A stretch of 64,000 bases of DNA from Lentzea guizhouensis (GTDB lineage Bacteria > Actinomycetota > Actinomycetes > Mycobacteriales > Pseudonocardiaceae): positions 6,944,001-7,008,000 of the forward strand of contig NZ_CP016793.1 of the NCBI RefSeq assembly GCF_001701025.1. The letters are read 5' to 3'. Numbering within the stretch: the stretch's first letter is position 1; the number at the start of each line of letters is the position of its first letter. Under the pieces are notes generated by a model. The model searched no databases and was not told the origin of the DNA. It saw nothing but the letters and a program-made list of their open reading frames with translations. Positions 8,644 through 17,636 of the stretch are shown piece after piece. A program made the translations under genes and the position numbers.

Positions 8644-11296
8644 TCAGGGCCGGTTCTGGTTCCGGGTGACGTGGTCCAGGCCGGAGAGGTCGAGAATGCG
8701 TGCCGGTGCGCTGCCGGTGCGGGCCGTCAGAGTCAGGTCGCGTCCGCGTTCGTGCGCGCTCGCCTTGGCGTGCAACAACAACGCGACGCCGGAGCTGCTC
8801 AGGTAGGCCAGGCCGGTGAGGTCGAGCTCGACGGGGCGGTCGTCGGCGGTGTCGACCCGTGCGAGCAACGGGGCGCGGAGGTCCTCGACGGTGGCGATGT
8901 CGAGGTCGCCGGTGAGGAAGATCCGCTGGACGCGGTCGTCGGTGTCGTCGGTCAGGCCGGACGTGGGCGCCGGTGCCGCCGGGGGTGCCGCCGGTGCCGG
9001 CTCCGGTGTGGTGGCCGGTCCCCGCTCCTGTTCGGCGGGGACGTGGAAGCGGATCGTCGTGCCCTCGTCGCCCGCCTCGAGGTCGACGTCGTCGCTGAGC
9101 ATGCGGATCATCGCGAGCCCGCGTCCGCGGTAGCCCTTGTCCTCCGGCTGAGGGCGCCAGCGGCCCTGGTCGGCCACCGTGACCCGCACCCCGCGGCCGG
9201 TGGACTCCAGTGCCGTGTCGAACGCCCCTTCACCGGCCGGGTAGGCGTGGTCGACGACGTTCGCGGCCGCCTCGCCGATCGCCAGTTCGAGGTCGTAGAC
9301 GGCGTCCTCGGAGAGCCCGGCGGTCTCGGCCCAGCTGGTGGCCTGTCGGCGCAGCGCGGCCAGCTTCCGCGCGTCGGCGGGCACGTGCAGGTGCAGCGGG
9401 GCGGGCAGGTGCCGGGCGACGACGAGGGCGACGTCGTCGGACTGGCCGTCCGCCAGCACCGCGTCGATGATCCGCTGCACCAGTGCCGCCGGAGCGAGGC
9501 CGGCCGCGGCACCCACCGCGGTGGTGAGCCGGCGGATGCCTTCGTCGAGCACCTCGCCGCGGCGTTCGACCAGCCCGTCGGTGTAGAGCACGACCGTCGC
9601 ACCCGGCGCAGCGCGGTGTGCTGCGGGGCGGGCGCGGCCCGACGCCGAGCACCGCGCCGAGCTTCTCGGCGAGCGGCCTCGCCCCGGTGCCGTCCACGAC
9701 GACGGGTGGCGGGTGGCCGGCCGAGGCCCAGCACAGCTCGCCGGCCTGCCAGTCGAAGACGATGCACGCACAGGTGCTGCCCGCCGCGCCGTTCACGCGG
9801 GTCGCGAAGACGTCCAGGCGCCGCAACGACTCCGCGGGGGAGTGGCCGTCGAGCAGGTACCCGGTCAGCGCGCTGCGCAGCTGGCCCATGACCGCGGCGG
9901 CGGCCGGTCCCTTGCCGACGACGTCGCCCACCGTCAGGCCGACGCGGGTCTCGCCGAGCGGCACGACCTCGTACCAGTCGCCGCCGATCTGGGTGTGCCG
10001 GGTGGCCGGCAGGTACCTGGCCGCGGTCGCGAGCCGGGGGAGCAGCGGGAGCTCGCGTGGCAGCAGGCTCTCCTGCAGCGCCGCGGCGATCGCGTGTTCG
10101 CGCTGCAGCAGCAGTTCACGGGCGGCCTCGGCGCGCTGGCGTTCGGTGACGTCCCTGCCGATGGCCTGCAGTCCCGTCGGCGTGGACTGGATGCTCAGCT
10201 CCAGCGCGACCGTGCTGCCGTCGGCGTGGCGCATCGTGACCACCTCGGAGCCGGCGAGGTCTCCCGGCAGCCCGTCCACGAGCAGGTCGGTGATCGCGGT
10301 GCCGAGCAGCTCGTCAGCGCCGTAGCCGAGCAGGTGGCTCGTCGCCGGGTTGACCGAGACGAACCGCATCTCCAGGTCCAGCAACCAGATCGCGTCGGTC
10401 GCGCGTTCCACGAGCCGCCGGTGCCGCTGCTCGCTGTCGCGCAACGCCCGGTCGGCGTGCGTGCGTTGCATCGACTCCCAGCAGCGGTTCACCACGACCG
10501 ACACCAGGTCGATCTCCTCGCGCGTCCAGTGCCGCACGCTCGCCTGGTGCACGGCCATCGCCGCCACGAACCGCCCGCCGCGCAACAACGGCAGGCAGAT
10601 CACCGCGCGGATCCCGGTCACCCGGTAGGCGGCCAGGTCGCCGGGACCGAGTCGCGGGTCGTTGAGCGCGTCGTCCACCACCCACGGCTCACCGGCGCGC
10701 ATCGCCACCAGCGCACCCTCGCCGAACTCCCGCATCGCGAACCGGCCGGGCAACGGCGGCAACCCGGTGGCGTGGTCGCCGCTCATGACGAAGTGGTTCT
10801 CGTCGGCCTCCGTGCGCGCGTACGCGCACCGGTCGACACCCATGTGCTCGCCGAGCATCCTGGTCGCGAGCGCCATCAGGTCCTCGGCGTCGTCGAGCCG
10901 TTGCGACTCGCGGTCGAGCTCCTCCAGGAACTGCTGCCGCTGCGCCGCCGCCTGCGGAGCCGTCACGTCGATGAGCACACCGCTGCGCAGCGCACCTCGC
11001 ACCCGCGTCTTCTCCAGCAACCACACGAGCCCGCCCTCGGCCGTGCGCACCCGGTAGACCGACTCGTAGTCGCCGGCCGAGCCCCACCGCCGCTCCACGC
11101 TCTGCGTGCGGTCATCGGGATGGGTGATCTCCACCCAGAACCCGGGGTCCTCGCTCCAGGCCCGCGCCGGGTGGCCGAGCAACCGCTCGACCGTGCCCGA
11201 CACGTAGGTGACCGTGCGGTTTTGCGCGTCCCCCTGCCAGACGGCCACGGGCAGGTCGTCCACCAGTGCGGCCAGTCGAGGTTCCGGATCAGTCAT
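8644..11296 (-). pseudogene. PAS-GAF-PAS-SpoIIE phosphatase-HATPase-STAS sensor protein, frameshifted
   Basis: Read across one frameshift near 9610-9650, this encodes about 880 residues: PAS (5-110), GAF (125-280), PAS (285-400), SpoIIE phosphatase (405-625; GGDWYEVVPLGETR, GDVVGKGPAAAAVMGQL, LYTDGLVERRGE), RsbW-like ATPase (635-755; ELAIGEAAANVVDHAYP, GYRGRGLAMIRM) and STAS (790-880; LDLTGLAYLSSSGVALLL). It combines input, phosphatase, kinase and anti-anti-sigma substrate of a partner switch in one chain. The ATG at 11296 begins MTDPEPRL. Upstream of the shift the frame reads AVLGVGPRPP and downstream it resumes at APGATVVLYTDG. If the shift is real, a PAS-GAF-PAS protein with a truncated phosphatase is made. 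It is convergent with the upstream operon. Confidence 0.8.
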
Positions 11297-11442
11297 CGGG
11301 CGCAGCCTCCACGTCGCGGCGCTCCTTCGTCTGCTCGAATCCTCGACGCCGAATGCTTGACGTCCTCTGCACGCATCGTACGGCGCTGGGTGGCCAGGCG
11401 AAGACTCAACTGCCACAATCACTTCAGTGTTGTCTGAAATTG

Positions 11443-12090
11443 ATGTTCCTGGACACTGACCCGGTGAGCACGAACGGCGTCGAGCTCGAAGAGAGCGACC
11501 TGGAAGCCCGCTGGGCGCACGCCTGGCGCCCGGACGAGGTCGCCAGGCGGCTCGCCGGTGTGCGCACACCCTGGTACGTCGCGGCGGGGTGGGCGCTGGA
11601 CCTGTTCCGCGGCGTCGAGTCGCGTCCGCACAGCGACCTGGAGATCGCGGTGCCCGCCGCCGGGTTCGCGGAGGTCCGCGACCGGTTCCCCGGCTTCGTG
11701 TTCGACGTGGCGCACTCGGGGCGGGTGTGGTTCGAGGCGGACGACGCCGTGCTCACCCTGACGCACCAGACGTGGCTGCGTGATCCGGTCGCGGGTGAGT
11801 GGCGGTGTGACGTCTTCCGGGAGCCGCACGACGGTGACACGTGGATCTGCCGGCGTGACGAGGACCTGCGGCTGCCCTATGCCGAGATCGTCGAACGCAC
11901 GGCCGACGGGATTCCTCACCTCCTGCCGGAGCTGGTGTTGCTGTTCAAGGCGAAGGCGATGCGGCCGAAGGACGTCCAGGACTTCGCCGGCGTGCTGCCG
12001 TTGCTGGGGCCGGACCGGCGGCGCAGGCTCGGCGGGTGGCTGGAGCGGGTGCATCCGGGCCATCCGTGGCTGGCCGCCGTGCGAGCCTGA
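11443..12090 (+). CDS. Nucleotidyltransferase-fold protein (aminoglycoside adenylyltransferase-like)
   Basis: About 215 residues. AAGWALDLFRGVESRPHSDL matches the GGWAxDLFxGxxTRPHxDxD signature of ANT(2'')-like nucleotidyltransferases. Here the metal-binding pair reads DLE instead of DxD, so activity on aminoglycosides is uncertain. Many chromosomal members of this family have no shown resistance role. The ATG at 11443 is used; a GTG at 11464 is an equal alternative, and neither has a strong ribosome-binding site. The gene is divergent from the PAS-GAF phosphatase and followed 40 bp later by a CPT-like kinase. Confidence 0.7.
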   Translation: MFLDTDPVSTNGVELEESDLEARWAHAWRPDEVARRLAGVRTPWYVAAGWALDLFRGVESRPHSDLEIAVPAAGFAEVRDRFPGFVFDVAHSGRVWFEADDAVLTLTHQTWLRDPVAGEWRCDVFREPHDGDTWICRRDEDLRLPYAEIVERTADGIPHLLPELVLLFKAKAMRPKDVQDFAGVLPLLGPDRRRRLGGWLERVHPGHPWLAAVRA

Positions 12091-12130
12091 CCACGCGGCC
12101 GGCGCGGGTGGACGTGGAAGATGCGGTGCC

Positions 12131-12709
12131 ATGTCTTCCGTTGAGGTGCGCGGCCGTGTCGTCCTGTTGAACGGCCCGTCGAGCTCCGGCAAGTCGAGCA
12201 TCGCCCAGGCCATGCTGCCGCTGCTGGCCGACCCGTGGTTCCACGTGCCGGTCGACGCGGTGAGCGGCATGCGTTCGACCGTCCACCGCCGCTCGCTGTC
12301 CGCCGCGGAGACCGCGGAGATGCTGCGCCGCACCAGACTCGGCTACCACCGCGTGGTCGCCGCACTGGCCGGTGCCGGCAACGACGTGGTCGTGGACTAC
12401 CCGCTGAGCGAGCCGTGGCGGCTGGCCGACCTGCTCGACGTGCTGGTGGGTTTCGACGTGACGCTGGTCGACGTCCGGTGCTCGGTGGAGGAGCTGGTCC
12501 GGCGCGAACGGGCCCGCGGTGACCGTCCGGAGGGCTTGGCCGTGGCGCAGACCGGTGTGTACGCGCACGGTGACAACGACCTCGTCGTGGACACCACGCA
12601 CCGCTCCGCCGCCGAGTGCGCCCGTGAGGTGGTGGACCGGTTGGCGGCGGTCCACCACCCCAAGGCGTTCGACCGCCTGCGTTCAGCTCGGCCGCACCGC
12701 CGGCACTGA
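12131..12709 (+). CDS. Chloramphenicol phosphotransferase-like P-loop kinase
   Basis: A 192-residue P-loop protein with Walker A NGPSSSGKSS at about residue 14, followed by FHVPVDAVSG and VVVDYPLSEP. The layout resembles chloramphenicol 3-O-phosphotransferase (CPT) family kinases. The ATG at 12131 is the first good start. The 3' end overlaps the convergent DUF4387 gene by 27 bp. It may form a small unit with the nucleotidyltransferase upstream. Actual substrate is unknown; CPT-like proteins are widespread in actinomycetes without being proven resistance genes. Confidence 0.75.
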   Translation: MSSVEVRGRVVLLNGPSSSGKSSIAQAMLPLLADPWFHVPVDAVSGMRSTVHRRSLSAAETAEMLRRTRLGYHRVVAALAGAGNDVVVDYPLSEPWRLADLLDVLVGFDVTLVDVRCSVEELVRRERARGDRPEGLAVAQTGVYAHGDNDLVVDTTHRSAAECAREVVDRLAAVHHPKAFDRLRSARPHRRH

Positions 12710-13015
12710 CGCCAGCGGCACGTGGTGCTGTCCCGCGTGGACGTCCCGGTCCCGCAACCCGCCCTGTGCCACCGGCCGCGGGAACGAGATCTTCACGACG
12801 TTCAGCGACGGGATCCGGAAGAGCTGCACGTCGTCCGCCCGCACCTCGTACAGCGCGGCGACGACGTCTTCGGTGACGAGCTCCGCGGCGAGTGCGTAGC
12901 CGGTCTCGTCGCGCATGAAGAGCTCCATCGTCACCCAGAACGGTCCTGCGTTCTTCGACCTGACCTCCAGCGCGAGGTCGCCGAGCGTGGGCTGCGGCGT
13001 GGACTGCTCAGTCAT
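12683..13015 (-). CDS. DUF4387 family protein (AtuA partner)
   Basis: A 110-residue protein with the DUF4387 pattern: LALEVRSKNAGPFWVTMELF, then AADDVQLFRIPSLNVVKISFPR-like sequence. DUF4387 is almost always found next to an AtuA-family (DUF1446) gene and may be its small subunit. Here its ATG at 13015 overlaps the AtuA stop at 13008, which supports a fixed stoichiometry. Function is not established. It is last in the operon MFS-AtuA-DUF4387, and its end overlaps the convergent kinase gene. Confidence 0.82.
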   Translation of the reverse strand: MTEQSTPQPTLGDLALEVRSKNAGPFWVTMELFMRDETGYALAAELVTEDVVAALYEVRADDVQLFRIPSLNVVKISFPRPVAQGGLRDRDVHAGQHHVPLASVPAVRPS

Positions 13016-14390
13016 GCGACGGTGCCTTCCGGTGGGTGGTGCGGAACATCTCGGTGGGGGTGCGGGTGTCGACGACGTGGTGCAGGACGAACTCGTAGAC
13101 CGGGCCGCGTTCGGTCTCGGCGGGGGAGGTGGCGAAGGCGAGGCTGGGCAGGTAGGCCATGTCCGGGGTGGGCAGGTGCAGCATCAGGGGGTTGGCGACC
13201 TTGGCGACGGCGGTCGCGAGCTGCTGGGTGGCGGCGCGGACCAGGAGCATGACGCCGATCTCGCGTGGGGGGCGGGTGGCCGGGTCCAGGCCCTGCAGCA
13301 CGGCGTCGTGGCCGTAGCGGCGCAGGTCGAAGGAGTAGTCGGTGTCGTCGAGGCCGAGGGTCTGGGCGACGCGGTCGGTGAAGACCTTGACGAACAGGTC
13401 GGTCCACTCGTCGATGTGGGCGAGGATGTGCTCGTCGCGGATGGCGGTGAACGACATCGTCTCGTAGCCGGTGATGCGGGCGCCTTCCAGCTTGACGGTG
13501 TGCTGGTCGGCCTCGATGAACCGCGAGCCCTCGACGCGGACGCGGCGGTCGTCGAGCGCGGTGTAGGTGGCGTCGGTGACGTCGAGCCAGCCGGCCGGTT
13601 CGCGCATGCGGAACGGGTTGACCGTTTCGTAGAGCATGTGCGCGGCGACGGAGATCGGGGTGCAGGCGGCGTCGGGGTCGAGGGGTTCGACGGTGAAGCC
13701 GGTGTGGTCGATCGTGGCGAGCACGCCGCCGGTGCGGGGGTTGGTGGTGCACTGGCCGCCGCATTCGACGATCTTGGCCGCGTGCCAGGTCGGGCCGGCG
13801 GGCATGCCCTGCAGCAACGGGAACGCGGCGGCGACGGCGGTGTCGGTGGCGCGGCCGGCGAGGACGACGTCGGCGCCGGCGCGCAGGGCCTCCTCGACGG
13901 GTTCGTGACCCATCATGCCGACGACGTGGGTGCAACTGTCCACTGTGGCCTCGTCGAGGGGGCCGGTCGGTGCGAGCGGGTGCACGGCTCCCTCGCGCAG
14001 GCGGGTCTTGACGAAGTCGGCGGGTTGTTCGCTGAGGATCGTGGCCACGGAGAGGTCGAGCTGTTCCTCGGACAGGATGTCCTCGACGATCTCGGCGACC
14101 CAGGCGACGCCGGAGTCGGTGCCGCTGGTGCCGCACGAGCCGACGATCAGCGGGATGCGGGCCTGGGCGGCGGCGCGCAGCAGGATCCGCAGGTCGCGGG
14201 CGACGGCCGCGGCGGTCGTCTTGGCGGTGCCCGACCCCAGGTAGTGCGGGCCCGAGTCGGTCGAGCCGGCGTCGACGGAGATGACGTCGGCGCCGAGCGC
14301 GATGCCGCGGTCCACTGTGGACTGGGTGAAACCGGCGCCGAGCATGCCGGTGGGGGACAGGACGCGGACGGCTCCGGTGGGAGCGCTCAT
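13008..14390 (-). CDS. Acyclic terpene utilisation AtuA family protein (DUF1446)
   Basis: 460 residues of the AtuA/DUF1446 family. Recognisable parts are DVISVDAGSTDSGPHYLGSG near the N terminus, VGSCGTSGTDSGVAWV, DVVLAGRATDTAVAAAFPL and IVECGGQCTTN. AtuA was named from the Pseudomonas citronellol/geraniol cluster, but most members have no proven reaction. The ATG at 14390 follows AAGGAAA. The gene lies between an MFS transporter upstream (20-bp gap) and DUF4387 downstream (overlap). Together they look like an uptake and conversion module for a small organic acid or its CoA ester; that role is inferred. Confidence 0.85.
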   Translation of the reverse strand: MSAPTGAVRVLSPTGMLGAGFTQSTVDRGIALGADVISVDAGSTDSGPHYLGSGTAKTTAAAVARDLRILLRAAAQARIPLIVGSCGTSGTDSGVAWVAEIVEDILSEEQLDLSVATILSEQPADFVKTRLREGAVHPLAPTGPLDEATVDSCTHVVGMMGHEPVEEALRAGADVVLAGRATDTAVAAAFPLLQGMPAGPTWHAAKIVECGGQCTTNPRTGGVLATIDHTGFTVEPLDPDAACTPISVAAHMLYETVNPFRMREPAGWLDVTDATYTALDDRRVRVEGSRFIEADQHTVKLEGARITGYETMSFTAIRDEHILAHIDEWTDLFVKVFTDRVAQTLGLDDTDYSFDLRRYGHDAVLQGLDPATRPPREIGVMLLVRAATQQLATAVAKVANPLMLHLPTPDMAYLPSLAFATSPAETERGPVYEFVLHHVVDTRTPTEMFRTTHRKAPSHD

Positions 14391-14410
14391 GTGTTTCCTT
14401 CCGGGGTTGT

Positions 14411-15667
14411 TCACAGCGAGACCGAGTGGCGGCGGCCGAGCACGGCCACGCGGGCGATCACGGCCGTGGCGAGTGCGGTGACCAGGGCGATGTCGAGGAG
14501 CATGTACCGCCAGCCGGTGAGGTCGACCATGGCGCCGACGACGCCGGGGCCGATGAACCCGCCGACCGCCCAGCTCACCGTGTACAGCCCGGTGTAGACG
14601 CCGATCACCCTGGCCGAGGGCGCGAGGTTCCACAGCACGACGGCGGCGTTGATCAGGAACCCGGACGCGCCGGCGGCGGCGACGCAGAAGGCGATGACGG
14701 TGGTGGTGGGTGCCGGCACGAGCGCGCCGAGTGCGAGCGAGACGCCGAAGACGACCATGCCGGTGGTCATCGTGCGGATGCGCCCGATGCGTTCGGCGAG
14801 CAGTGCGGCGGGGTAGGCGGCGACCAGGAACGCGATGCCGCTGGGGAACGTGAGCGAGCCCGCCTCGCCGCGCGACAGGCCGAGGGTCTCCATGCCGTAC
14901 GGGGTGAACAGCGCCCGCGAGGAGAACCAGGCCGACGCGAACAGCAGCACCGCGGTGACGACGAGGAGCCGGCTGCGGTCGGGGTCGCCGACGATGTCCT
15001 TGGCCAGGTCGCGCAGCCGGCCCGCGGGTTCCTCGGTGGCGTCCTCGGCGAGGGCGAGCCGGTAGCCGCGCGAGCGGTTGTCGCGCACCCGCCAGACCAG
15101 GACCGCGGTGCACCCGAGCATCAGCAGGGCGGGCACGGTGAACGCGAGCTTCGGGTGGTCGTCCACCAGCAGCGCGCTGATGAGCGCGGACACGATGACG
15201 GTGAGGCCGGAGGCGATCTTGACGGCGGCGTTGGCCCTGCCGCGGCGTTCGGGTTCGATGAAGTCGGGCAGGAGTGCCTGGGCGATCGGCTTGAAGCTGT
15301 TGCCCACCAACGAGTACACGAAGATGGCCGCGATCAGCGCCGGCAGCGTGGACGCCAGTGGGATGAGCGTGAACAGCAGTGCGGCGAGCGGCATGCCCAC
15401 CGCGAGGTAGGGGATGCGGCGGCCCCAGCGGGTGCGGGTGTTGTCCGACCGGTTGGCGATCCAGGGCTGGACGAAGATGCCGAGCAGGTTGTCCATGCCC
15501 ATCACCAGGCCGACGACCGCCGTGCTCGTGATGTGTTCCCGCAGCAGCGGCGGCACCTGCGCGTCGTAGAAGTCCCACGTCGCCTCTTGGGCGAACACGG
15601 CGAGCGCGACGAAGAACGTGATCCGCCTGGCGGTCCGCCGGTCCGCCGGCGCTGCGAGTGATGGCAC
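14411..15667 (-). CDS. MFS transporter
   Basis: 418 residues with about twelve hydrophobic segments. The loop after helix 2 reads QPWIANRSDNTRTRWGRRIP, resembling the RxxRWGRRxP loop of glycoside/sucrose-type (GPH, SLC45-like) carriers. The GTG start at 15667 follows GGAGG. It is the first gene of the operon with AtuA and DUF4387 and is divergent from the GntR gene. It probably imports the compound that the AtuA pair acts on; the substrate cannot be deduced. Confidence 0.85.
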   Translation of the reverse strand: MPSLAAPADRRTARRITFFVALAVFAQEATWDFYDAQVPPLLREHITSTAVVGLVMGMDNLLGIFVQPWIANRSDNTRTRWGRRIPYLAVGMPLAALLFTLIPLASTLPALIAAIFVYSLVGNSFKPIAQALLPDFIEPERRGRANAAVKIASGLTVIVSALISALLVDDHPKLAFTVPALLMLGCTAVLVWRVRDNRSRGYRLALAEDATEEPAGRLRDLAKDIVGDPDRSRLLVVTAVLLFASAWFSSRALFTPYGMETLGLSRGEAGSLTFPSGIAFLVAAYPAALLAERIGRIRTMTTGMVVFGVSLALGALVPAPTTTVIAFCVAAAGASGFLINAAVVLWNLAPSARVIGVYTGLYTVSWAVGGFIGPGVVGAMVDLTGWRYMLLDIALVTALATAVIARVAVLGRRHSVSL

Positions 15668-15705
15668 GGAAGCCTCCGTTGGCTCGTGGAGGCATCAAAG
15701 TAGAA

Positions 15706-15735
15706 TGCTATAGCAAAATCGTCAAGCAATAGCTT
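15706..15735. promoter_or_regulatory. Candidate GntR operator between MFS and GntR genes
   Basis: In an unusually AT-rich stretch of the 94-bp divergent intergenic region lies the perfect palindrome TGCTATAGCA (15706-15715). About 16 bp further on a related half-site, AATAGC, occurs. The position between a GntR gene and the operon it faces, and the contrast with the GC-rich surroundings, suggest this is the operator and promoter region for both. Confidence 0.55.
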
Positions 15736-15761
15736 ATCTGTTTGCCGTAGTATCGGCGCTC

Positions 15762-16487
15762 GTGACCGACCCCCAGTCCGACACGCTCGCCGGCCGGGCC
15801 TACCGCTCGGTCCACCAGGCCATCACCGCAGGTGAGCTCGCCCCCGGCGAGAAGATCACCGAACGTGGCCTCGCCGAACGCCTGGCGATGAGCCCCACCC
15901 CGGTCCGCGAGGCCATCCGCCGCCTCGAACAGGACGGCCTCATCCAGCGCACCGGCCCGCGCACGGTCGTCGTCGCTGACATCGGCACCACCGCCGTCGA
16001 GGACCTGGCCGAGGTGGAGATCGCCCTGCGCGGCCTCATCGCCCGCTTCGCCGCCCGCCACGCCACCCCGCCCCAGCTCGACGCCCTCGACGCACTACTG
16101 GACGAGGCCGACGACCTGCTGATCGTCATCAAGCAACGCGACGCCGACGGCCGCGAGGTCGACAAGCACCTCAACGCCCTGCTCGACACCATGCAACGCT
16201 TCAACGACGCGATCGCGGCCTGCGCGGGCAACGCGGTCCTGGTCCGGCTGCTGGAGCAGACGAGGGTCTTCACCCGCGCCGAACGCCGCACGCTCATGGT
16301 CGAACGGGTGCTCGCTGACCACCAGTACGGCCTCCAGCGCTACTCGGGACACCGCGCGCTGGTGCGGGCGCTGCGTGCGGGCGACTCGGTGCTGGCGGAG
16401 CGGATCACGATCGAGGACGTTCGGGGCGGCCTCGCCGACCTGCGCCGCGCGCCAGGCGGGGTGGCGACGACGGGTCAGCCGGGCTGA
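15762..16487 (+). CDS. GntR-family transcriptional regulator
   Basis: 241 residues with an N-terminal winged helix: RSVHQAITAGELAPGEKITE, then LAERLAMSPTPVREAIRRLE and DGLIQRTGPRTVVV. The C-terminal part is all-helical and of the FCD type (VEIALRGLIARFAARHA). FCD GntR proteins usually repress catabolic genes and respond to small carboxylic acids. The GTG at 15762 gives a product starting directly at the expected domain edge. It is divergent from the MFS-AtuA-DUF4387 operon, which is its likely target. Confidence 0.88.
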   Translation: MTDPQSDTLAGRAYRSVHQAITAGELAPGEKITERGLAERLAMSPTPVREAIRRLEQDGLIQRTGPRTVVVADIGTTAVEDLAEVEIALRGLIARFAARHATPPQLDALDALLDEADDLLIVIKQRDADGREVDKHLNALLDTMQRFNDAIAACAGNAVLVRLLEQTRVFTRAERRTLMVERVLADHQYGLQRYSGHRALVRALRAGDSVLAERITIEDVRGGLADLRRAPGGVATTGQPG

Positions 16488-16489
16488 GC

Positions 16490-16980
16490 GCGCCTCGGGC
16501 GGAACGTCCCGGCTCGGCGTGGCTTGGTGACGGCGGGTGGGGTGTCGTGGCCGCGGCGGCTCGGGCGGTCCTAGCTGAGCGTGGTTTGGTGACGGCGGGT
16601 GGGGTGTCGTGGCTGCCGCGGCTTGGGCCTAACGTCCCGGCTCAGCGTGGCTCGGTGACCACAGGGAGGAGCCTCCTGGGCCGCCGCGGCTTGGGCGGAC
16701 CGTCCCGACTCGGCGTGGCTCGGTGACCGCAGGGGTGGAGTCTCCTGGGCCGCCGCGGCTGGCGGTGGCGGGTGGGGTGCCTTGGCCGCGGCGACTTGGG
16801 CGGACCGTCCCGGCTCAGCGTGGCTCGGTGACCGCAGGGGTGGAGTCTCCTGGGCCGCCGCGGCTGGCGGTGGGGTGGGTGCCTTGGCCGCCGCGGCTTG
16901 GGCGGAACATCCCGGCTCGCGGCTCGGTGACCGCGGGGTGGAGTCCCCAGCCCGGCGCGGCTCGGCGAAGCCCGGCCCGG
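16490..16980. repeat. Degenerate tandem repeats, intergenic
   Basis: About 490 bp after the GntR gene consist of six imperfect units, roughly 60-105 bp each. Most begin near GTGGCTCGGTGACCGC, continue with GGGTGGAGTCTCCTGGGCC and GCCGCGGCTTGGGCGGA, and end with CGTCCCGGCTCAGC. The first two units are more diverged. Long open frames across it are low-complexity Ala/Pro/Arg and I do not consider them genes. It separates the GntR gene from the convergent kinase gene. Confidence 0.7.
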
Positions 16981-16982
16981 GG

Positions 16983-17636
16983 TCAGCTCTCCGGTCGGCC
17001 TGGCGCCGCCACAACGACCTCCGTCGCCGGATCGTGCGCCAGCTCAGGCGTCCCGGCCACCACGACCGTCGCCTTCACCCACGGCCGCTCACGCTCCAGG
17101 AACGGCAGCTCCTCCGCCAGCCACGCCGCCACGTGCCGCCGCTGCTCCGGCGAGTCGCCATCGCGCGCCACCAGCCGCCGTTCCTGCTCGTCGAGGTCCC
17201 CCTGCACCCAGATCGTGGCGTCCAGCCACGGTTCCAGCGCCGCGCGCACCACCCCGGTGCCTTCGACCCACACGACCGGAGCGCCGGCAGGCACCTCGAT
17301 CGCGCCCGGCCGCCCGCGCGCGACCCACGCCTGCGGCCGGAACGCCACCGCCCGGCCCGTGTGCAGTGGCCGCAGCACCTCGTCCACCAGCAGCGGTGCC
17401 CAGTCGAAGTACGCGTGGTGCCAGGCGACGTCATCGGTGTGCACCACGTGCGACGGGCAGACCCGCCGCAGCCGTTCGACCAGTGTGGACTTGCCGGCAC
17501 CACCGCGCCCGTCGACCCCGACGACCAGCGGGCGCCCGGACACGCCGGGCGCCGCCGCACGAAGCCGCGAGACGAGCGAGGTCAGCGGTACGACGCGCCA
17601 GCCGGTCGCCTCGACCTCACCCGGCCGCAGGCGCAT
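16983..17636 (-). CDS. Uridine kinase-like P-loop kinase
   Basis: About 217 residues with Walker A GVDGRGGAGKSTLVERL, then VVHTDDVAWHHAYFDW and the downstream base of the lid (RRLVARDGDSPEQRRHVAAW). This is the uridine/phosphoribulokinase-like fold common in actinomycetes as 'uridine kinase family'. The ATG at 17636 is chosen; an upstream start at 17672 would lengthen the overlap with the VanZ-RDD gene from 20 to 56 bp. It probably forms a unit with that gene. Substrate unknown. Confidence 0.75.
   Translation of the reverse strand: MRLRPGEVEATGWRVVPLTSLVSRLRAAAPGVSGRPLVVGVDGRGGAGKSTLVERLRRVCPSHVVHTDDVAWHHAYFDWAPLLVDEVLRPLHTGRAVAFRPQAWVARGRPGAIEVPAGAPVVWVEGTGVVRAALEPWLDATIWVQGDLDEQERRLVARDGDSPEQRRHVAAWLAEELPFLERERPWVKATVVVAGTPELAHDPATEVVVAAPGRPES

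Noticed and set aside
11443..12709. Nucleotidyltransferase plus CPT-like kinase as a drug-resistance cassette
   Set aside because: The metal-binding DxD is DLE and both families are common in producers without resistance function; no mobile element is nearby.
16571..17014. Ala/Pro-rich open frame of 147 codons across repeats
   Set aside because: The frame exists only because the repeat units happen to keep phase; it has no start signal and overlaps the kinase gene end.
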